Assembly (NCBI RefSeq): GCF_049680855.1
Contig: NZ_JBMPGS010000003.1
Location: 310,001-374,000, forward strand
Reading direction: 5' to 3'
DNA from: Salinimicrobium sp049680855
GTDB lineage: Bacteria; Bacteroidota; Bacteroidia; Flavobacteriales; Flavobacteriaceae
DNA length: 64,000 nucleotides
The notes under the pieces were generated by a model. The model did no database searches. It worked only from the letters and a program-made list of their open reading frames with translations, and was not told the origin of the DNA. Both the position numbers and the translations under genes were made by a program. Shown piece by piece: positions 52,376-62,400 of the stretch (its first letter is position 1; each line of letters opens with the position of its first letter).

Positions 52376-54637
52376 TTAATTTTTAAGATCAAACCGGTCC
52401 AGATTCATCACCTTATCCCAGGCTTTTACAAAATCCTTCACAAACTTCTCTTTAGAATCGCTGCAGGCATATACCTCAGCAAGTGCACGTAATTCGGAAT
52501 TCGAACCAAAAATAAGATCTACCCTCGTTGCAGTCCACTTCACTTCATTTGTAGCGCGATCACGACCCTCAAACTCATCCTGAGCTTCAGAAGTTGCTTT
52601 CCACGTGGTATTCATATCCAGCAGATTCACAAAGAAATCGTTGGTTAGCTGCCCTGGACGATCTGTAAATACTCCATGTTTAGAACCGTCATAATTGGCT
52701 GCCAATGCACGCATACCCCCGATTAAAACCGTCATTTCTGGAGGTGTAAGGCTTAGCAATTGTGCTCTGTCTACCAGCAACTCTTCAGCCGAAGCCGCCA
52801 GGCTGTTCCCTTTTTTCACGTAATTTCTGAATCCGTCACCGATGGGCTCTAACGGATCAAACATTTCGGCATCGGTTTGCTCTTCCGTCGCATCCATACG
52901 TCCTGGCGCGAATGGTACACCTATATCAAAACCTGCATCTTTGGCTGCTTTTTTAACGGCTAAAGATCCTCCAAGCACAATAAGATCTGCAAGTGATACT
53001 CTTTTATTCCCTTTTTGAGCATCATTAAACTCTTTCTGAACCTTTTCCAATTTCATCAAAACCTCCTGCAATTGTGATGGATTGTTTACTTCCCAATGCC
53101 TTTGTGGCTCCAGCCGAATGCGGGCACCATTAGCTCCACCACGCTTATCTGAATTACGGAAGGTCACGGCAGATCCCCAAGCAGTTTTGACCAGCTGTGA
53201 AACGGAAAGATCTTCATTGAAGATCATTTTCTCCAGAACGGCGATATCATCACGATCAATCAATTCATGATCTACTTTAGGAATTGGATCCTGCCAAATA
53301 AGTTCTTCTGAAGGTACTTCAGGCCCAAGATAACGGGAAACAGGGCCCATATCTCTATGTGTTAATTTATACCATGCTCTGGAAAAGGCCTCTGCGAATT
53401 CTTCAGGATTTTCATGAAAATGCTTGGAGATTTTTCCGTATTCGGGATCTTCTCTCAAAGCAATATCAGAAGTCAGCATAAAAGGAGCGTGTTTCTTCTC
53501 GGGATCATGTGCATCTGGGATAGTCTCCTCTCCTGCACCATTTTTCGGTCTCCATTGATAGGCGCCACCGGGACCCTTATGGCATTCCCATTCGTAACCG
53601 AATAAGTTATCAAAAAAGCCATTACTCCATTTTGTTGGTGTATTGGTCCATGCTCCTTCAATACCACTTGTAATGGTGCTGCCGGCATTACCCGTACCAA
53701 ACTTGTTTTTCCAGCCCAATCCCATTTCTTCAATAGATGCGCCTGCAGGTTCTGCTCCTACATTCTCTATAGGATCTGCAGCACCGTGGGTTTTTCCAAA
53801 GGTATGTCCTCCCGCGATAAGTGCTACCGTTTCATAATCATTCATCGCCATACGGCCAAAGGTTTCCCGTATGTCACGTGCAGATCCAATGGGATCTGGG
53901 TTACCATTAGGGCCTTCCGGATTTACGTAGATGAGCCCCATGTGAGAAGCTCCCAGCGGTTGCTCAAGGCTATCACCTTCTGCGTAGCGTTCTTTATTTC
54001 CCAACCATTCACCTTCAGAACCCCAATAGATATCTTCCTCAGGCTCCCAAATATCTTCACGGCCACCTGCAAATCCAAACGGCTTTAGTCCCATAGATTC
54101 CAGAGCCACATTTCCTGTAAGGATCAAAAGATCTGCCCAGGATATCTTTCGTCCATATTTTTGTTTGATAGGCCAAAGGAGAAGGCGTGCCTTATCCAGG
54201 TTCGCGTTATCTGGCCAGCTGTTCAACGGGGCAAATCTTTGTCCGGCTGTACTGGCCCCACCACGACCATCGCCAATACGATAAGTTCCTGCACTGTGCC
54301 AGGCCATACGAATGAACAATCCTCCATAATGACCGTAATCTGCCGGCCACCAATCCTGGGAATCAGTCATAAGTTCATGAAGATCTTTCTTTACAGCGGC
54401 AAGATCAAGACTTTTAAATTCTTCAGCATAATCAAATCCTTCATCCATGGGATCGGAGAGATTAGAATGTTGCCGCAGAATACTCAAATTGAGCATGTTT
54501 GGCCACCAGTCACGGTTAGAAGTACCGCTGCCGGCAGTTTTATCGAGTGCGCCACCCATAAAAGGACATCTGCTGGATTCGTTTACTTCCCAGACCTTAT
54601 GATTTCCGGGCTTTTCGTGAGGGTTATTATTTTCCAT
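52376..54637 (-). CDS. katG: Bifunctional catalase-peroxidase
   Basis: 753 residues, the usual KatG length. Distal haem pocket RMAWHSAGTYRIGDGRGGA (Arg, Trp, His) is near residue 110. The Tyr of the Met-Tyr-Trp adduct is in GLIYVNPEGPNGNPDP, and the proximal His is in ALIAGGHTFGKTHGA with the adduct Met in FGRMAMNDY. The C-terminal inactive peroxidase-like domain follows. It breaks down hydrogen peroxide in the cytoplasm. It is monocistronic, with a terminator at 52326-52356. No OxyR-type site was recognised upstream. Confidence 0.97.
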   Translation of the reverse strand: MENNNPHEKPGNHKVWEVNESSRCPFMGGALDKTAGSGTSNRDWWPNMLNLSILRQHSNLSDPMDEGFDYAEEFKSLDLAAVKKDLHELMTDSQDWWPADYGHYGGLFIRMAWHSAGTYRIGDGRGGASTAGQRFAPLNSWPDNANLDKARLLLWPIKQKYGRKISWADLLILTGNVALESMGLKPFGFAGGREDIWEPEEDIYWGSEGEWLGNKERYAEGDSLEQPLGASHMGLIYVNPEGPNGNPDPIGSARDIRETFGRMAMNDYETVALIAGGHTFGKTHGAADPIENVGAEPAGASIEEMGLGWKNKFGTGNAGSTITSGIEGAWTNTPTKWSNGFFDNLFGYEWECHKGPGGAYQWRPKNGAGEETIPDAHDPEKKHAPFMLTSDIALREDPEYGKISKHFHENPEEFAEAFSRAWYKLTHRDMGPVSRYLGPEVPSEELIWQDPIPKVDHELIDRDDIAVLEKMIFNEDLSVSQLVKTAWGSAVTFRNSDKRGGANGARIRLEPQRHWEVNNPSQLQEVLMKLEKVQKEFNDAQKGNKRVSLADLIVLGGSLAVKKAAKDAGFDIGVPFAPGRMDATEEQTDAEMFDPLEPIGDGFRNYVKKGNSLAASAEELLVDRAQLLSLTPPEMTVLIGGMRALAANYDGSKHGVFTDRPGQLTNDFFVNLLDMNTTWKATSEAQDEFEGRDRATNEVKWTATRVDLIFGSNSELRALAEVYACSDSKEKFVKDFVKAWDKVMNLDRFDLKN

Positions 54638-54852
54638 TGTAAAAAATTTTTGATGAATAATTTACATAAAAATACAATAATTAACACTTATGACTTTCCT
54701 GATACCATTGGAAAAATCAATAGATGGAAAGAAAAAAATTTATAGTTTATATGGGAAAAGAGAAAATTCTATTTTTTCAAATCCATCTCAGCCTCTTAGC
54801 AGACAGAAGTTTCTTGATGGATTATTAATTAACTATTGAAATAATCACCATT

Positions 54853-54869
54853 GAAAAATGGCATTTTTC
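54853..54869. repeat. Dispersed palindrome copy GAAAAATG-G-CATTTTTC (perfect)
   Basis: A perfect 8-1-8 inverted repeat, 3 nt past the stop of the patatin gene (minus strand) in the katG-patatin tandem gap. Confidence 0.8.
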
Positions 54870-54872
54870 GTA

Positions 54873-55784
54873 CTACTTTTTGCCTGAAAGTTTATGTACC
54901 GGCAGCTCACCTGCTTTAATCATGTGCACAGTATGTTCATATCCTACATTAATGATTTCTTCAATCCTGCGGAAATCAAATAAAGAATATTGCTGCATTC
55001 CCGGAGGATCAATAACAAAATCGCACAATTCCATTTCAGGCTTGGTGTTTTGTGTGATCCCCAGGTTTATAGAACGTTCCATGATACCTTTAGGACCTGT
55101 AAAATCAGACTTTTTTCCGGGGAAATTCACGTGAGAACCAATAAGAAACTTGCATTTATCCCTTATAGCCGAAGCAGGTAAATTGCAAAGGAGTCCGCCG
55201 TCAACCCAACTTATTTCATCCAGGACGATGGGAGCAAAAAAACCGGGAACCGAGCAGCTTGCAACTACATAATCAAACAAATTCCCGCTGCTGCGAATCT
55301 CGCCACAAGCATCATTAAGATTGGAAAGACCAAGAAAAAATGGCTTTTCCAGGCCCGAAAAATCATCTTCCGGAATATACTTTTGAAGGGCCAGCTTCAT
55401 TTTTTCAAGTTTATAAAGCCCTGTGCGGCGCCAGGAAAAGCCGGTCATTTTTTTAAAAGTTTCTTTTACGAGTATTTCTTTGATTTCTTCAGGAGAATGA
55501 CCTGCTGCGTACAAAACGCCCACCACGGCACCCATACTGGTTCCTGAAATTATCTGCGGCTCAATACCATATTCATGCAAGGCCTGCAAAACACCCACAT
55601 GGGCGTAGCCACGTGCACTGCCTCCACTTAATGTGATTCCTACATGGTAAGGATATTTTTTTCCGAAGGGAAAGAGTTGTTTGAAATTTTGAAGTTTGAT
55701 AAGCTGTTCTTTTTCTGCTGCTGTGGGCCACGGTTTACGCTTGCAAGATAAGATTTTTAGTGAAGAACCGGGAAGAGGGGCAAT
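54873..55784 (-). CDS. Patatin-like phospholipase without a canonical start codon
   Basis: The patatin core is clear: oxyanion block GITLSGGSARGYAHVG, nucleophile GTSMGAVVG and DGG in VDGGLLCNLPA. The patatin fold hydrolyses lipid acyl esters. The block GGSARG lies upstream of the first GTG (55598), so that is not the start. The frame is open from a TAA at 55788-55790 with no ATG, GTG or TTG before the GGSARG block; the only visible candidate is ATT at 55784. The natural-looking upstream residues (AAEKEQLIKLQNFKQL, FPFGKKYPYHVG) support the frame. Either a rare start, an undetected indel or an N-terminal remnant. Soluble, no signal peptide. Confidence 0.75.
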   Translation of the reverse strand: MAPLPGSSLKILSCKRKPWPTAAEKEQLIKLQNFKQLFPFGKKYPYHVGITLSGGSARGYAHVGVLQALHEYGIEPQIISGTSMGAVVGVLYAAGHSPEEIKEILVKETFKKMTGFSWRRTGLYKLEKMKLALQKYIPEDDFSGLEKPFFLGLSNLNDACGEIRSSGNLFDYVVASCSVPGFFAPIVLDEISWVDGGLLCNLPASAIRDKCKFLIGSHVNFPGKKSDFTGPKGIMERSINLGITQNTKPEMELCDFVIDPPGMQQYSLFDFRRIEEIINVGYEHTVHMIKAGELPVHKLSGKK

Positions 55785-55892
55785 GTCTTATCTATAGAAA
55801 AGGTCCTTGTCTTCTGTAGTTGGAAAAAGAGGTTTTTACGCTCATTTAATTGTAGTTTATTTTGACTCTCAAAAATACCTTTTTTGAATGGT

Positions 55893-56633
55893 TTACTTTA
55901 ATAGGTTCAGGAACTTTTCCTTTCTACGAGTGGAAACCATGATTTTAGAATTATCTGTCATAGTAACGTAACCTCCTTTACCCTTTGTATATTTTTTGAC
56001 ATAAGATAAATTGATAAGGTGAGAATTGTGGATCCTCGAAAAGTTGAAATTGCTAAGAAGTCCATCAAAATATTTGAGACTTTTTGACACGGTGATCCTT
56101 TGCCCTGTAATTAAAAAGATGTGAGTGTAATTGACATCGGCTTCACAGCGAACAATGTCCTGGATATCAAGAAAGGTATAGCCTTCAGCAGTAGGAAGGC
56201 TTATTTTTTTGTGAAGATTTTGACTGGCCAAGTTATGTAGCAGCATTTCAATCTTTTCTGCATTTCCTTTTAGAGACAATCTTTCCTGCAGTCTAAAGAT
56301 GGCCTCATCAAAATCCTCTCGCTTCACCGGCTTCAACAGGTAATCTACCGCACTAATCTTTAAAGCCTGAATAGCGTACTTTAGAAAAGCCGTTGTAAAA
56401 ATGACTTCGAAATTCCTGTTTTTCATCTTCTTCAGAAAATCAAAACTATTTTCCTCCCCTACTTCTATATCTAGAAATACAACATCTACTTGAAGTTCGT
56501 CTAATTTCTTTATGGCGTCATTGATCAAGGCAAAGCTTCCATATAGCTCAATGGGTAGTGCACTGCTTTCCATAAAACTCTTTAATCGGTCAATGGATGG
56601 TTCTTCGTCATCTATGATGATTGCTCTAATCAT
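55893..56633 (-). CDS. LytTR-family response regulator
   Basis: 246 residues. Receiver: acidic DDEE at residues 8-11, phosphoacceptor Asp55 (VVFLDIEVG), Thr/Ala block FTTAF and Lys in LLKPVKREDF. The LytTR DNA-binding domain follows from about residue 140 (KISLPTAEGYTFLDIQDIVRCEADVNYTHIFL, ISVSKSLKYFDGLLSNFNFSRIHNSHLINL). Such regulators normally pair with a LytS-like or His_kinase-family membrane kinase. None is intact upstream; a 38-codon remnant ends in an ATGA overlap with this start (see 56630-56743). Confidence 0.9.
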   Translation of the reverse strand: MIRAIIIDDEEPSIDRLKSFMESSALPIELYGSFALINDAIKKLDELQVDVVFLDIEVGEENSFDFLKKMKNRNFEVIFTTAFLKYAIQALKISAVDYLLKPVKREDFDEAIFRLQERLSLKGNAEKIEMLLHNLASQNLHKKISLPTAEGYTFLDIQDIVRCEADVNYTHIFLITGQRITVSKSLKYFDGLLSNFNFSRIHNSHLINLSYVKKYTKGKGGYVTMTDNSKIMVSTRRKEKFLNLLK

Positions 56634-56743
56634 GAAAAAAGTGTTTCAACGAATTTTTCTATCACTGTCCGCTCTAGTTGTACAAACAGATATTCAGAGA
56701 TAGCTTCTTCTGAAGCAATTACCAGTGAGGGTAACTTATTCTC
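56630..56743 (-). pseudogene. Remnant reading frame translationally coupled to the LytTR gene
   Basis: A 38-codon open frame (ENKLPSLVIASEEAISEY...FVETLFS) ends in TGA overlapping the LytTR ATG (ATGA), the arrangement expected for an upstream cistron. It has no start codon and is cut by TAG at 56744-56746; a one-base shift would extend it upstream by ISLSPVGE. I could not assign the family. The remaining 209 nt up to the next gene (56744-56952) hold no supported ORF. Confidence 0.4.
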
Positions 56744-56952
56744 CTACAGGGGAAAGAGAAATTTTAGGGAGATCATGAAATTAAGAATTTTTCAACAAAT
56801 AATTGATTCTTTACATTAAATAATGGAAGAACGCAGTAAATAAAAAGCATTGGCAAAGAAGAATAAAGCTTCATATTTTTAAGCTTGACTCCCCCTTTTT
56901 AAAAATTGCCAGCTCCTCTCGTAAATTTGTTAAACCCATAAAACATGAGATT

Positions 56953-57477
56953 ATGAAAATTTTAAAAAACATTTTTTTGGCAGGGGTATTATTTATAGGT
57001 TTTCACACTTTTGCCCAGGCAGAAGATGTGAAAAAAGCCAATGCCGAAGCGACTGAAATGAATGAACAGGCAATGGCCTTAGATACAACCATTAAAACTA
57101 CACAGAATACTGTAAATACTCTAAAAAACACCTTTGGAGGCATTTTTGGAAGCGGGAAGAATAAGAAAGAAACGGTTATTGCTTTCGCCGGACTTCAATT
57201 TGGTGATGAAAAACTTTCTCTTGTATTCAATGAGCTGAAAGAAATGAAGGGAGTAAAGGATGTTAGCACCAAAATTGACCATGGCATTGTAAAAATGGTC
57301 GTAAAGAGTAAGAAAGGCGTGTTTGAAATTTGGGAAAATTTCTCTCCACAAGTCAAAGAAATGTTTAAAATGGTACAAGCCAGTGATAAAAATGTACTGG
57401 TACAGCTTCAACCAGAAAGCACCCCTACCCCAACCACTCAGGTGCAGGTTACAGAGGCAGGGAGTGATGACCAGTAA
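56953..57477 (+). CDS. Exported protein of unknown function
   Basis: 174 residues with signal peptide (NIFLAGVLFIGFHTFAQ), a helical Ala/Thr-rich segment (KKANAEATEMNEQAMALDTTIKTTQNTVNTLKNTFGG), a compact beta-alpha domain (VIAFAGLQFGDEKLSLVFNELKEM through VRSKKGVFEIW) and a Gln/Thr/Pro-rich tail. It is reminiscent of a YcnE/FMN-like ferredoxin-like fold but not identified. TAAATTTG at 56922-56929 is a possible -7 box. Confidence 0.6.
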   Translation: MKILKNIFLAGVLFIGFHTFAQAEDVKKANAEATEMNEQAMALDTTIKTTQNTVNTLKNTFGGIFGSGKNKKETVIAFAGLQFGDEKLSLVFNELKEMKGVKDVSTKIDHGIVKMVVKSKKGVFEIWENFSPQVKEMFKMVQASDKNVLVQLQPESTPTPTTQVQVTEAGSDDQ

Positions 57478-57578
57478 AAACAGTTTCACGTATAGAAAGA
57501 AGGCAAAAGATCCCATTTTTGAATATTCCGTAGGTAATCTTTATACGTCTTTTTATTTGGAAGAACACCTGGCCAATT

Positions 57579-58244
57579 TTAACAACAATCGCTTGCACAG
57601 GAAAGGCTCTTCGACCTGGCATTTTCAAAAGCTTCTTTGCCTTCTTTCCAGGCGTACCAGGCAATTCCAAGACTACCAATGGCGTCGATGTACGGGATTT
57701 CCCATAATTCATAGATCAAACTGGAAGCAAGGAGAATAAAAGAAAGATAAAAGCAGGTCTTGGTACATTTCGCATCTAAAATGATTGGTTTACTTCCCAT
57801 TTCATTTCCTACCTTCAGCTTTTGTTGGTAAAGAAAGTACATCGTCAAGATGGAGATCGCTGCTATGACAATTCCGGCGACAGTTGTATGGGGATTGGAT
57901 TTATTAAAAATGGCAATTCCGGCGCCCATTATAAGTCCGGCGGTTAAGATATATAAAGCAGTTCCTGTGATCTTTAAAGCAGTAATTTCAAATTTATCTC
58001 GTTCATTGACGGCGTTTCCCTTCATACGAAAGATCATATGCGCTATACCAATTCCCGAAAGCACTTCGGCAAAGCTGTCAAGGCCAAAACCAAACAATGC
58101 CAAAGTTTCATCACTGGCACCAAAAAACACCGAAACAACTCCTTCTATGATATTGTAACCCACAGTGATCGCGCTTAAAATCAAAGCGTAATGCAATAAC
58201 TTTTTTGATCTTTGACTGGTCATGGTATGTGTTTCCGTTTCCAT
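57579..58244 (-). CDS. CDF-like cation transporter
   Basis: 221 residues with six membrane segments. The first pair (YNIIEGVVSVFFGASDETLALFGFGLDSFAEVLSG) has the DxFxE-like polar residues found in the cation diffusion facilitator transmembrane fold, and it ends in a Cys-rich C-terminus (SLSCASDCC) that could bind metal. It lacks the usual C-terminal cytoplasmic domain. As the last gene of the metal-efflux operon, export of Zn, Cd or similar cations is likely. Coding spacing to czcB is 21 nt. Confidence 0.75.
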   Translation of the reverse strand: METETHTMTSQRSKKLLHYALILSAITVGYNIIEGVVSVFFGASDETLALFGFGLDSFAEVLSGIGIAHMIFRMKGNAVNERDKFEITALKITGTALYILTAGLIMGAGIAIFNKSNPHTTVAGIVIAAISILTMYFLYQQKLKVGNEMGSKPIILDAKCTKTCFYLSFILLASSLIYELWEIPYIDAIGSLGIAWYAWKEGKEAFENARSKSLSCASDCC

Positions 58245-58265
58245 AAAAGTAGATTTTAATAATGA

Positions 58266-59474
58266 TTAATGTGCGTGTCCGCCTTCCCCTTTTTTCATTT
58301 GAGCCATAAGATAATAGGCGTTATTGTAAGCAAAAAGATCTGCAGGTTGAGCTTCACCCAGGAAATTAATGGCGATCCATTCCCCGTCACTGGCACCGGT
58401 ACTTACCTCTACTGGTTTAAAACTCCAGCCTTCCCCTTCTCTTTCTGCTCTAAAAACATAAAATTTATCTCCGTCTCTGCCAACAGCGTCTTGTGGCAAA
58501 GCCTTCATCTTTGTTTCATCAACTAAAATTTTTCCTCTAACATACATCCCGGGAATAAGATTTTCTGGTTTCTCATCAATTTCAGCATGCACATGTACTG
58601 CTTTTGGATCCCGTTCAAAAGTCTGGCTTACAGAAATAATTTTAGCTTTAAGCTCGGTTCCCGGCAAAGATTCTACACTAAAATTTACGTTCTGACCTAC
58701 CTTTACTTTAGAAACATCTTTTTCAAACACCATTAGATCTGCGTGAACATGCTCTGTATTTACGATCTCAAACATAACATCCTGGGCCTGTACAAACTGT
58801 CCTGTCTTAACATTTACATCCTCAACAGCTCCTGCAATGGGACTTCTCACCGGGATTCGCTCTGTGACATTGCCATTAAGGACATTTTCGGGATTCACGT
58901 TCAAAAGTTGTAGTTGAGAACGTAGGCCCTGTAAGTTTCCTTTTGCATTCTGGAGCTCAGCTTCGGCTCTTTGAAAAGTTTCTCCGGAACCAACTCCTGC
59001 ATTATACAATTTCTCCTGGCGGTTGAATTCCTTTTCCTGAAAATTGAGTTGATTGGAAGCATTCAAGAATTCTGTCTGCATCCTTACAATGTCAGGATGG
59101 GAAATGTATGCTAAAACCTGCCCTTTTTGAACCTGATCTCCTTCAATTACCCTAATATCCACAACATTTGCACCAATCACTGTAGTAATTGTAGCCTCAT
59201 TTTGCGGCGGCACTTCCAGTTGCCCGTTTGCTTCTACAAAGCCCGACATGTTGCGTTGCTGCAGACTATCAATTTTCATATCCAGGGCTTCATACTGCTG
59301 CTGTGTGAGCATTGCCTCCTCTCCGTGTCCTTCTTCTTCCTCGTGCCCTTCTTCCTCATGAGTTCCATGTTCATCTGTATGTGCGTCCTCATTTTCTGCA
59401 TCTTTACAGGAAACAAAACCGGCAAAAGTGAAAAGCGCCAGGCCATATATTATAATTTTTGATCTTATTTTCAT
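58266..59474 (-). CDS. CusB/CzcB-type periplasmic adaptor (membrane fusion protein)
   Basis: 402 residues with a lipoprotein-type signal (LFTFAGFVSC) and a His/Glu-rich region (HTDEHGTHEEEGHEEEEGHGEE) likely to bind metal. The lipoyl/hairpin adaptor body is present: ANVVDIRVIEGDQVQKGQVLAYISHPD, helical hairpin, VRSPIAGAVEDVNVKTGQFV, and barrel/MP domains. It connects the RND pump to the outer-membrane channel. It is 6 nt downstream of the CzcA-TolC fusion gene, so translation is probably coupled. Confidence 0.9.
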   Translation of the reverse strand: MKIRSKIIIYGLALFTFAGFVSCKDAENEDAHTDEHGTHEEEGHEEEEGHGEEAMLTQQQYEALDMKIDSLQQRNMSGFVEANGQLEVPPQNEATITTVIGANVVDIRVIEGDQVQKGQVLAYISHPDIVRMQTEFLNASNQLNFQEKEFNRQEKLYNAGVGSGETFQRAEAELQNAKGNLQGLRSQLQLLNVNPENVLNGNVTERIPVRSPIAGAVEDVNVKTGQFVQAQDVMFEIVNTEHVHADLMVFEKDVSKVKVGQNVNFSVESLPGTELKAKIISVSQTFERDPKAVHVHAEIDEKPENLIPGMYVRGKILVDETKMKALPQDAVGRDGDKFYVFRAEREGEGWSFKPVEVSTGASDGEWIAINFLGEAQPADLFAYNNAYYLMAQMKKGEGGHAH

Positions 59475-59480
59475 CTTGTT

Positions 59481-62400
59481 TTATTTATTGTTAAGGAAAA
59501 ATTGAAGCCGGTTCGCAGCTTCGAGGGTTTGATGAAGCGCCTCAAGCGCCTTCAGTTCTGTTTGCACCACGTCATCCAGGATTTGAATGAATGCGACATA
59601 TTCTATTGCACCTTCGTTAAAGGCAAGAAGCGCTCCCGTTCTTTGTTCTGCAGTTAAAGGCAAGGCCTTTGCTTCGTAGTATTCCCAGGAAGTTTTCCAC
59701 TTTTTGTAGTTTTCTACAGCTCTTAAAAATTCGCTCTGTAACTCCCTTTTTTGGAACTCTGCTGTGCGTTCTGCTATTTCAACATCTATCCTGGCAGCTT
59801 TTGCGCGGCCATAGGTTTCTCCTGAAAGTATGGGAATACTTAATCCCGCCTGGTAGCTGTAAAAACCGGTGCTTCCATTCACTTCCTGCATTCCATATTT
59901 CAAGTTCAACTTCGGAAGAAATTCTGCTTTTGCAACTTTATATTCTGCTACGGCTACTTCTGTCTGCTGTTCAATAAGGTTTAAAGCAGGGTGTTCCTGA
60001 AGTTCTTCCGGTAGTAGTAGTTCAGGCAAAAGGATTTCTGAAGTTGCTTCCGAAGGAACAGTATAAAATTCCTGCTGCCCCAACCACAGGTTCAATTTCT
60101 GAAGGGCTACTATATATTGGCTTTGCGCCTGCTGCTTCTGAAGTTCAATCTGGCTCACTTCGCTTTGAGCTGTCAACATCTGTAATCGGGAAATCGCTTC
60201 CACTTCATAGCGCAGGGAAACAGCGCGTTCAAATCCTTTGTAAATCGAATCTAATTCCGAAAAAAGCTGAAATTCTCTCTTCGCGATAAAAGCTTCGGTC
60301 CAGGCAGAATTTACCTCCTGCACCAGTTCCAGTTCTGAAAGATCAAAAGCTTCTTCCGCCAACCGGATTCTTTTCTTCTGCAATCGCCGCCCTGGAATGA
60401 TCCCGAAAAGATCAATCCCATCCTGTTGCACTCCAAAGGTGGTATAGATTCCCCTTTCATCGTTAATTTCCTCGCCGGAAGTATAGATCCCTGAAGTACC
60501 AAAATCCCAGGCTGTCTTTTTCAAAGCTTCCTGCTGCTCGACCTGCAGTTGCTTATTTTTCAGCAATGGAAAATACTCCTTTGCCATGGCAACGGCCTCT
60601 TCTCGATGGAGCGTATTCATAGGTTCGGTTTCCTGAGCGAAAGTCGTTGCCGGTAAGCCTATAAGCAGTGCAAGAAAAGCTGTAGCTGTTATGGTTTTTC
60701 TTCCGAAGCTACCACCTGCACGTTCTTCTGTCCATTTATAAAGGATTGGCAGTACAAATAAGGTTAAGAAAGTAGACGTGAGCAAGCCTCCAATAACTAC
60801 TGTTGCCAGTGGCCGCTGTACCTCGGCTCCCGCCGATGTAGAAATGGCCATGGGAAGAAATCCGAGTACATCTGTAAGGGCTGTGAGGAGGATAGGTCGT
60901 ATTCTTCTTCGTGTTCCGCGGCTGATCCTTTCCTGTAAATTCGTCACTCCTTCTTCTTTTAACTCATTAAACCCACTTATCAAAACCAGCCCGTTTAATA
61001 CTGCCACTCCAAAAAGTACAATAAAACCAACGCCTGCCGAAATGCTGAATGGCATATCTCTCAACCAGAGCGCATAAACTCCACCAATAGTCGCCAACGG
61101 AATGGCGACGTAGATCATTGTGGTTTGCTTAAATGATTTTAGTGCAAAAAAGATTAAGATAAAGATGAGCAGCAAAGCAATGGGGACTACAATTTTTAAT
61201 CGGCTGCTGGCTCTTTCGAGATTTTCAAAGGCTCCACCGTACCTGATATAGTATCCTGCAGGAAGATCAAATTCTGCGTCCAGTTTGTTCTGAATATCTT
61301 CCACTACCGACTTCACATCGCGGTTCCTGATGTTCACTCCCACGTTCACTCTTCTGTTGGTATTGTCCCGGCTAATCTGCATCGGGCCAGGTTCATAACT
61401 CACCTCAGCGACTTCTCGCAGCGGAATTTGCGCCCCTGAAGGCAGCGTCACGTATAGGTTTCTAAGGTTATCAATATTTGTACGATGTTCCTCCTCAAGC
61501 CGCACTACCAGATCAAATCTTCGCTCTCCTTCAAAGATCACTCCGGCCTTACCTCCTGCAAATGCCGACTGGATCAATGAATTGAGTTCGCTAACGCTTA
61601 GGCCATACTGGGCGATCTTGTTCCGGTTGTAATTTACAGTGATTTGAGGCAATCCTGCCGTGGCCTCCACTTTCATATCTGCTACGCCGGGAACATCAGC
61701 AATGATGCTTCCCAGCTCCTCTGCCTTACTGGCAAGAAGATCAAGATCCTCTCCATATAACTTAATGGCGACATCCTCTCGTACACCGGTAAGCAATTCA
61801 TTGAACCTCATCTCTACCGGCTGCGTAAATTCATAACCCACTCCCGGAATAATGCTTAAGGTCTCCTTCATCTTCTCGATCAATTCTTCTTTTGAATCGG
61901 CAGAAGTCCATTCAGAACGAGGTTTCAGGATCACAAAACTATCGGCAAGATCCATTGGCATTGGATCTGTAGGCACATCTGAAACTCCAAAGCGGCTCAC
62001 GACCTGGAGAATCTCCGGGTATTCGCTTAACAAGAGGCGCTCAATCTTTGTCGCTGTTTCTGTACCTTCAGTAAGGGAACTCCCGGGCTTCATGATAATA
62101 TGGAAGGCAATTTCTCCTTCATCGAGCTGCGGTACGAATTCCCCTCCCATTCGGGCGAAAGCGAATACAGCAAGTGCAAAAAGGGCCACTCCAAAACCGA
62201 TCACATATTTACCCTTTTTGAGAGATCTGTTCAGCAGGGGTTCATATTTATCCTGAAGCCAGAGTACTATTTTGTCGCCCCAGGTCTTGCTCTCCTTTTT
62301 GGGAGCCTTCAGAAATAAAGCCGAGATCATTGGTACATAGGTAAGACACAGGATCATTGCGCCCAGCATTGCGAAGATAAAGGTGAGGGCCATTGGCTTG

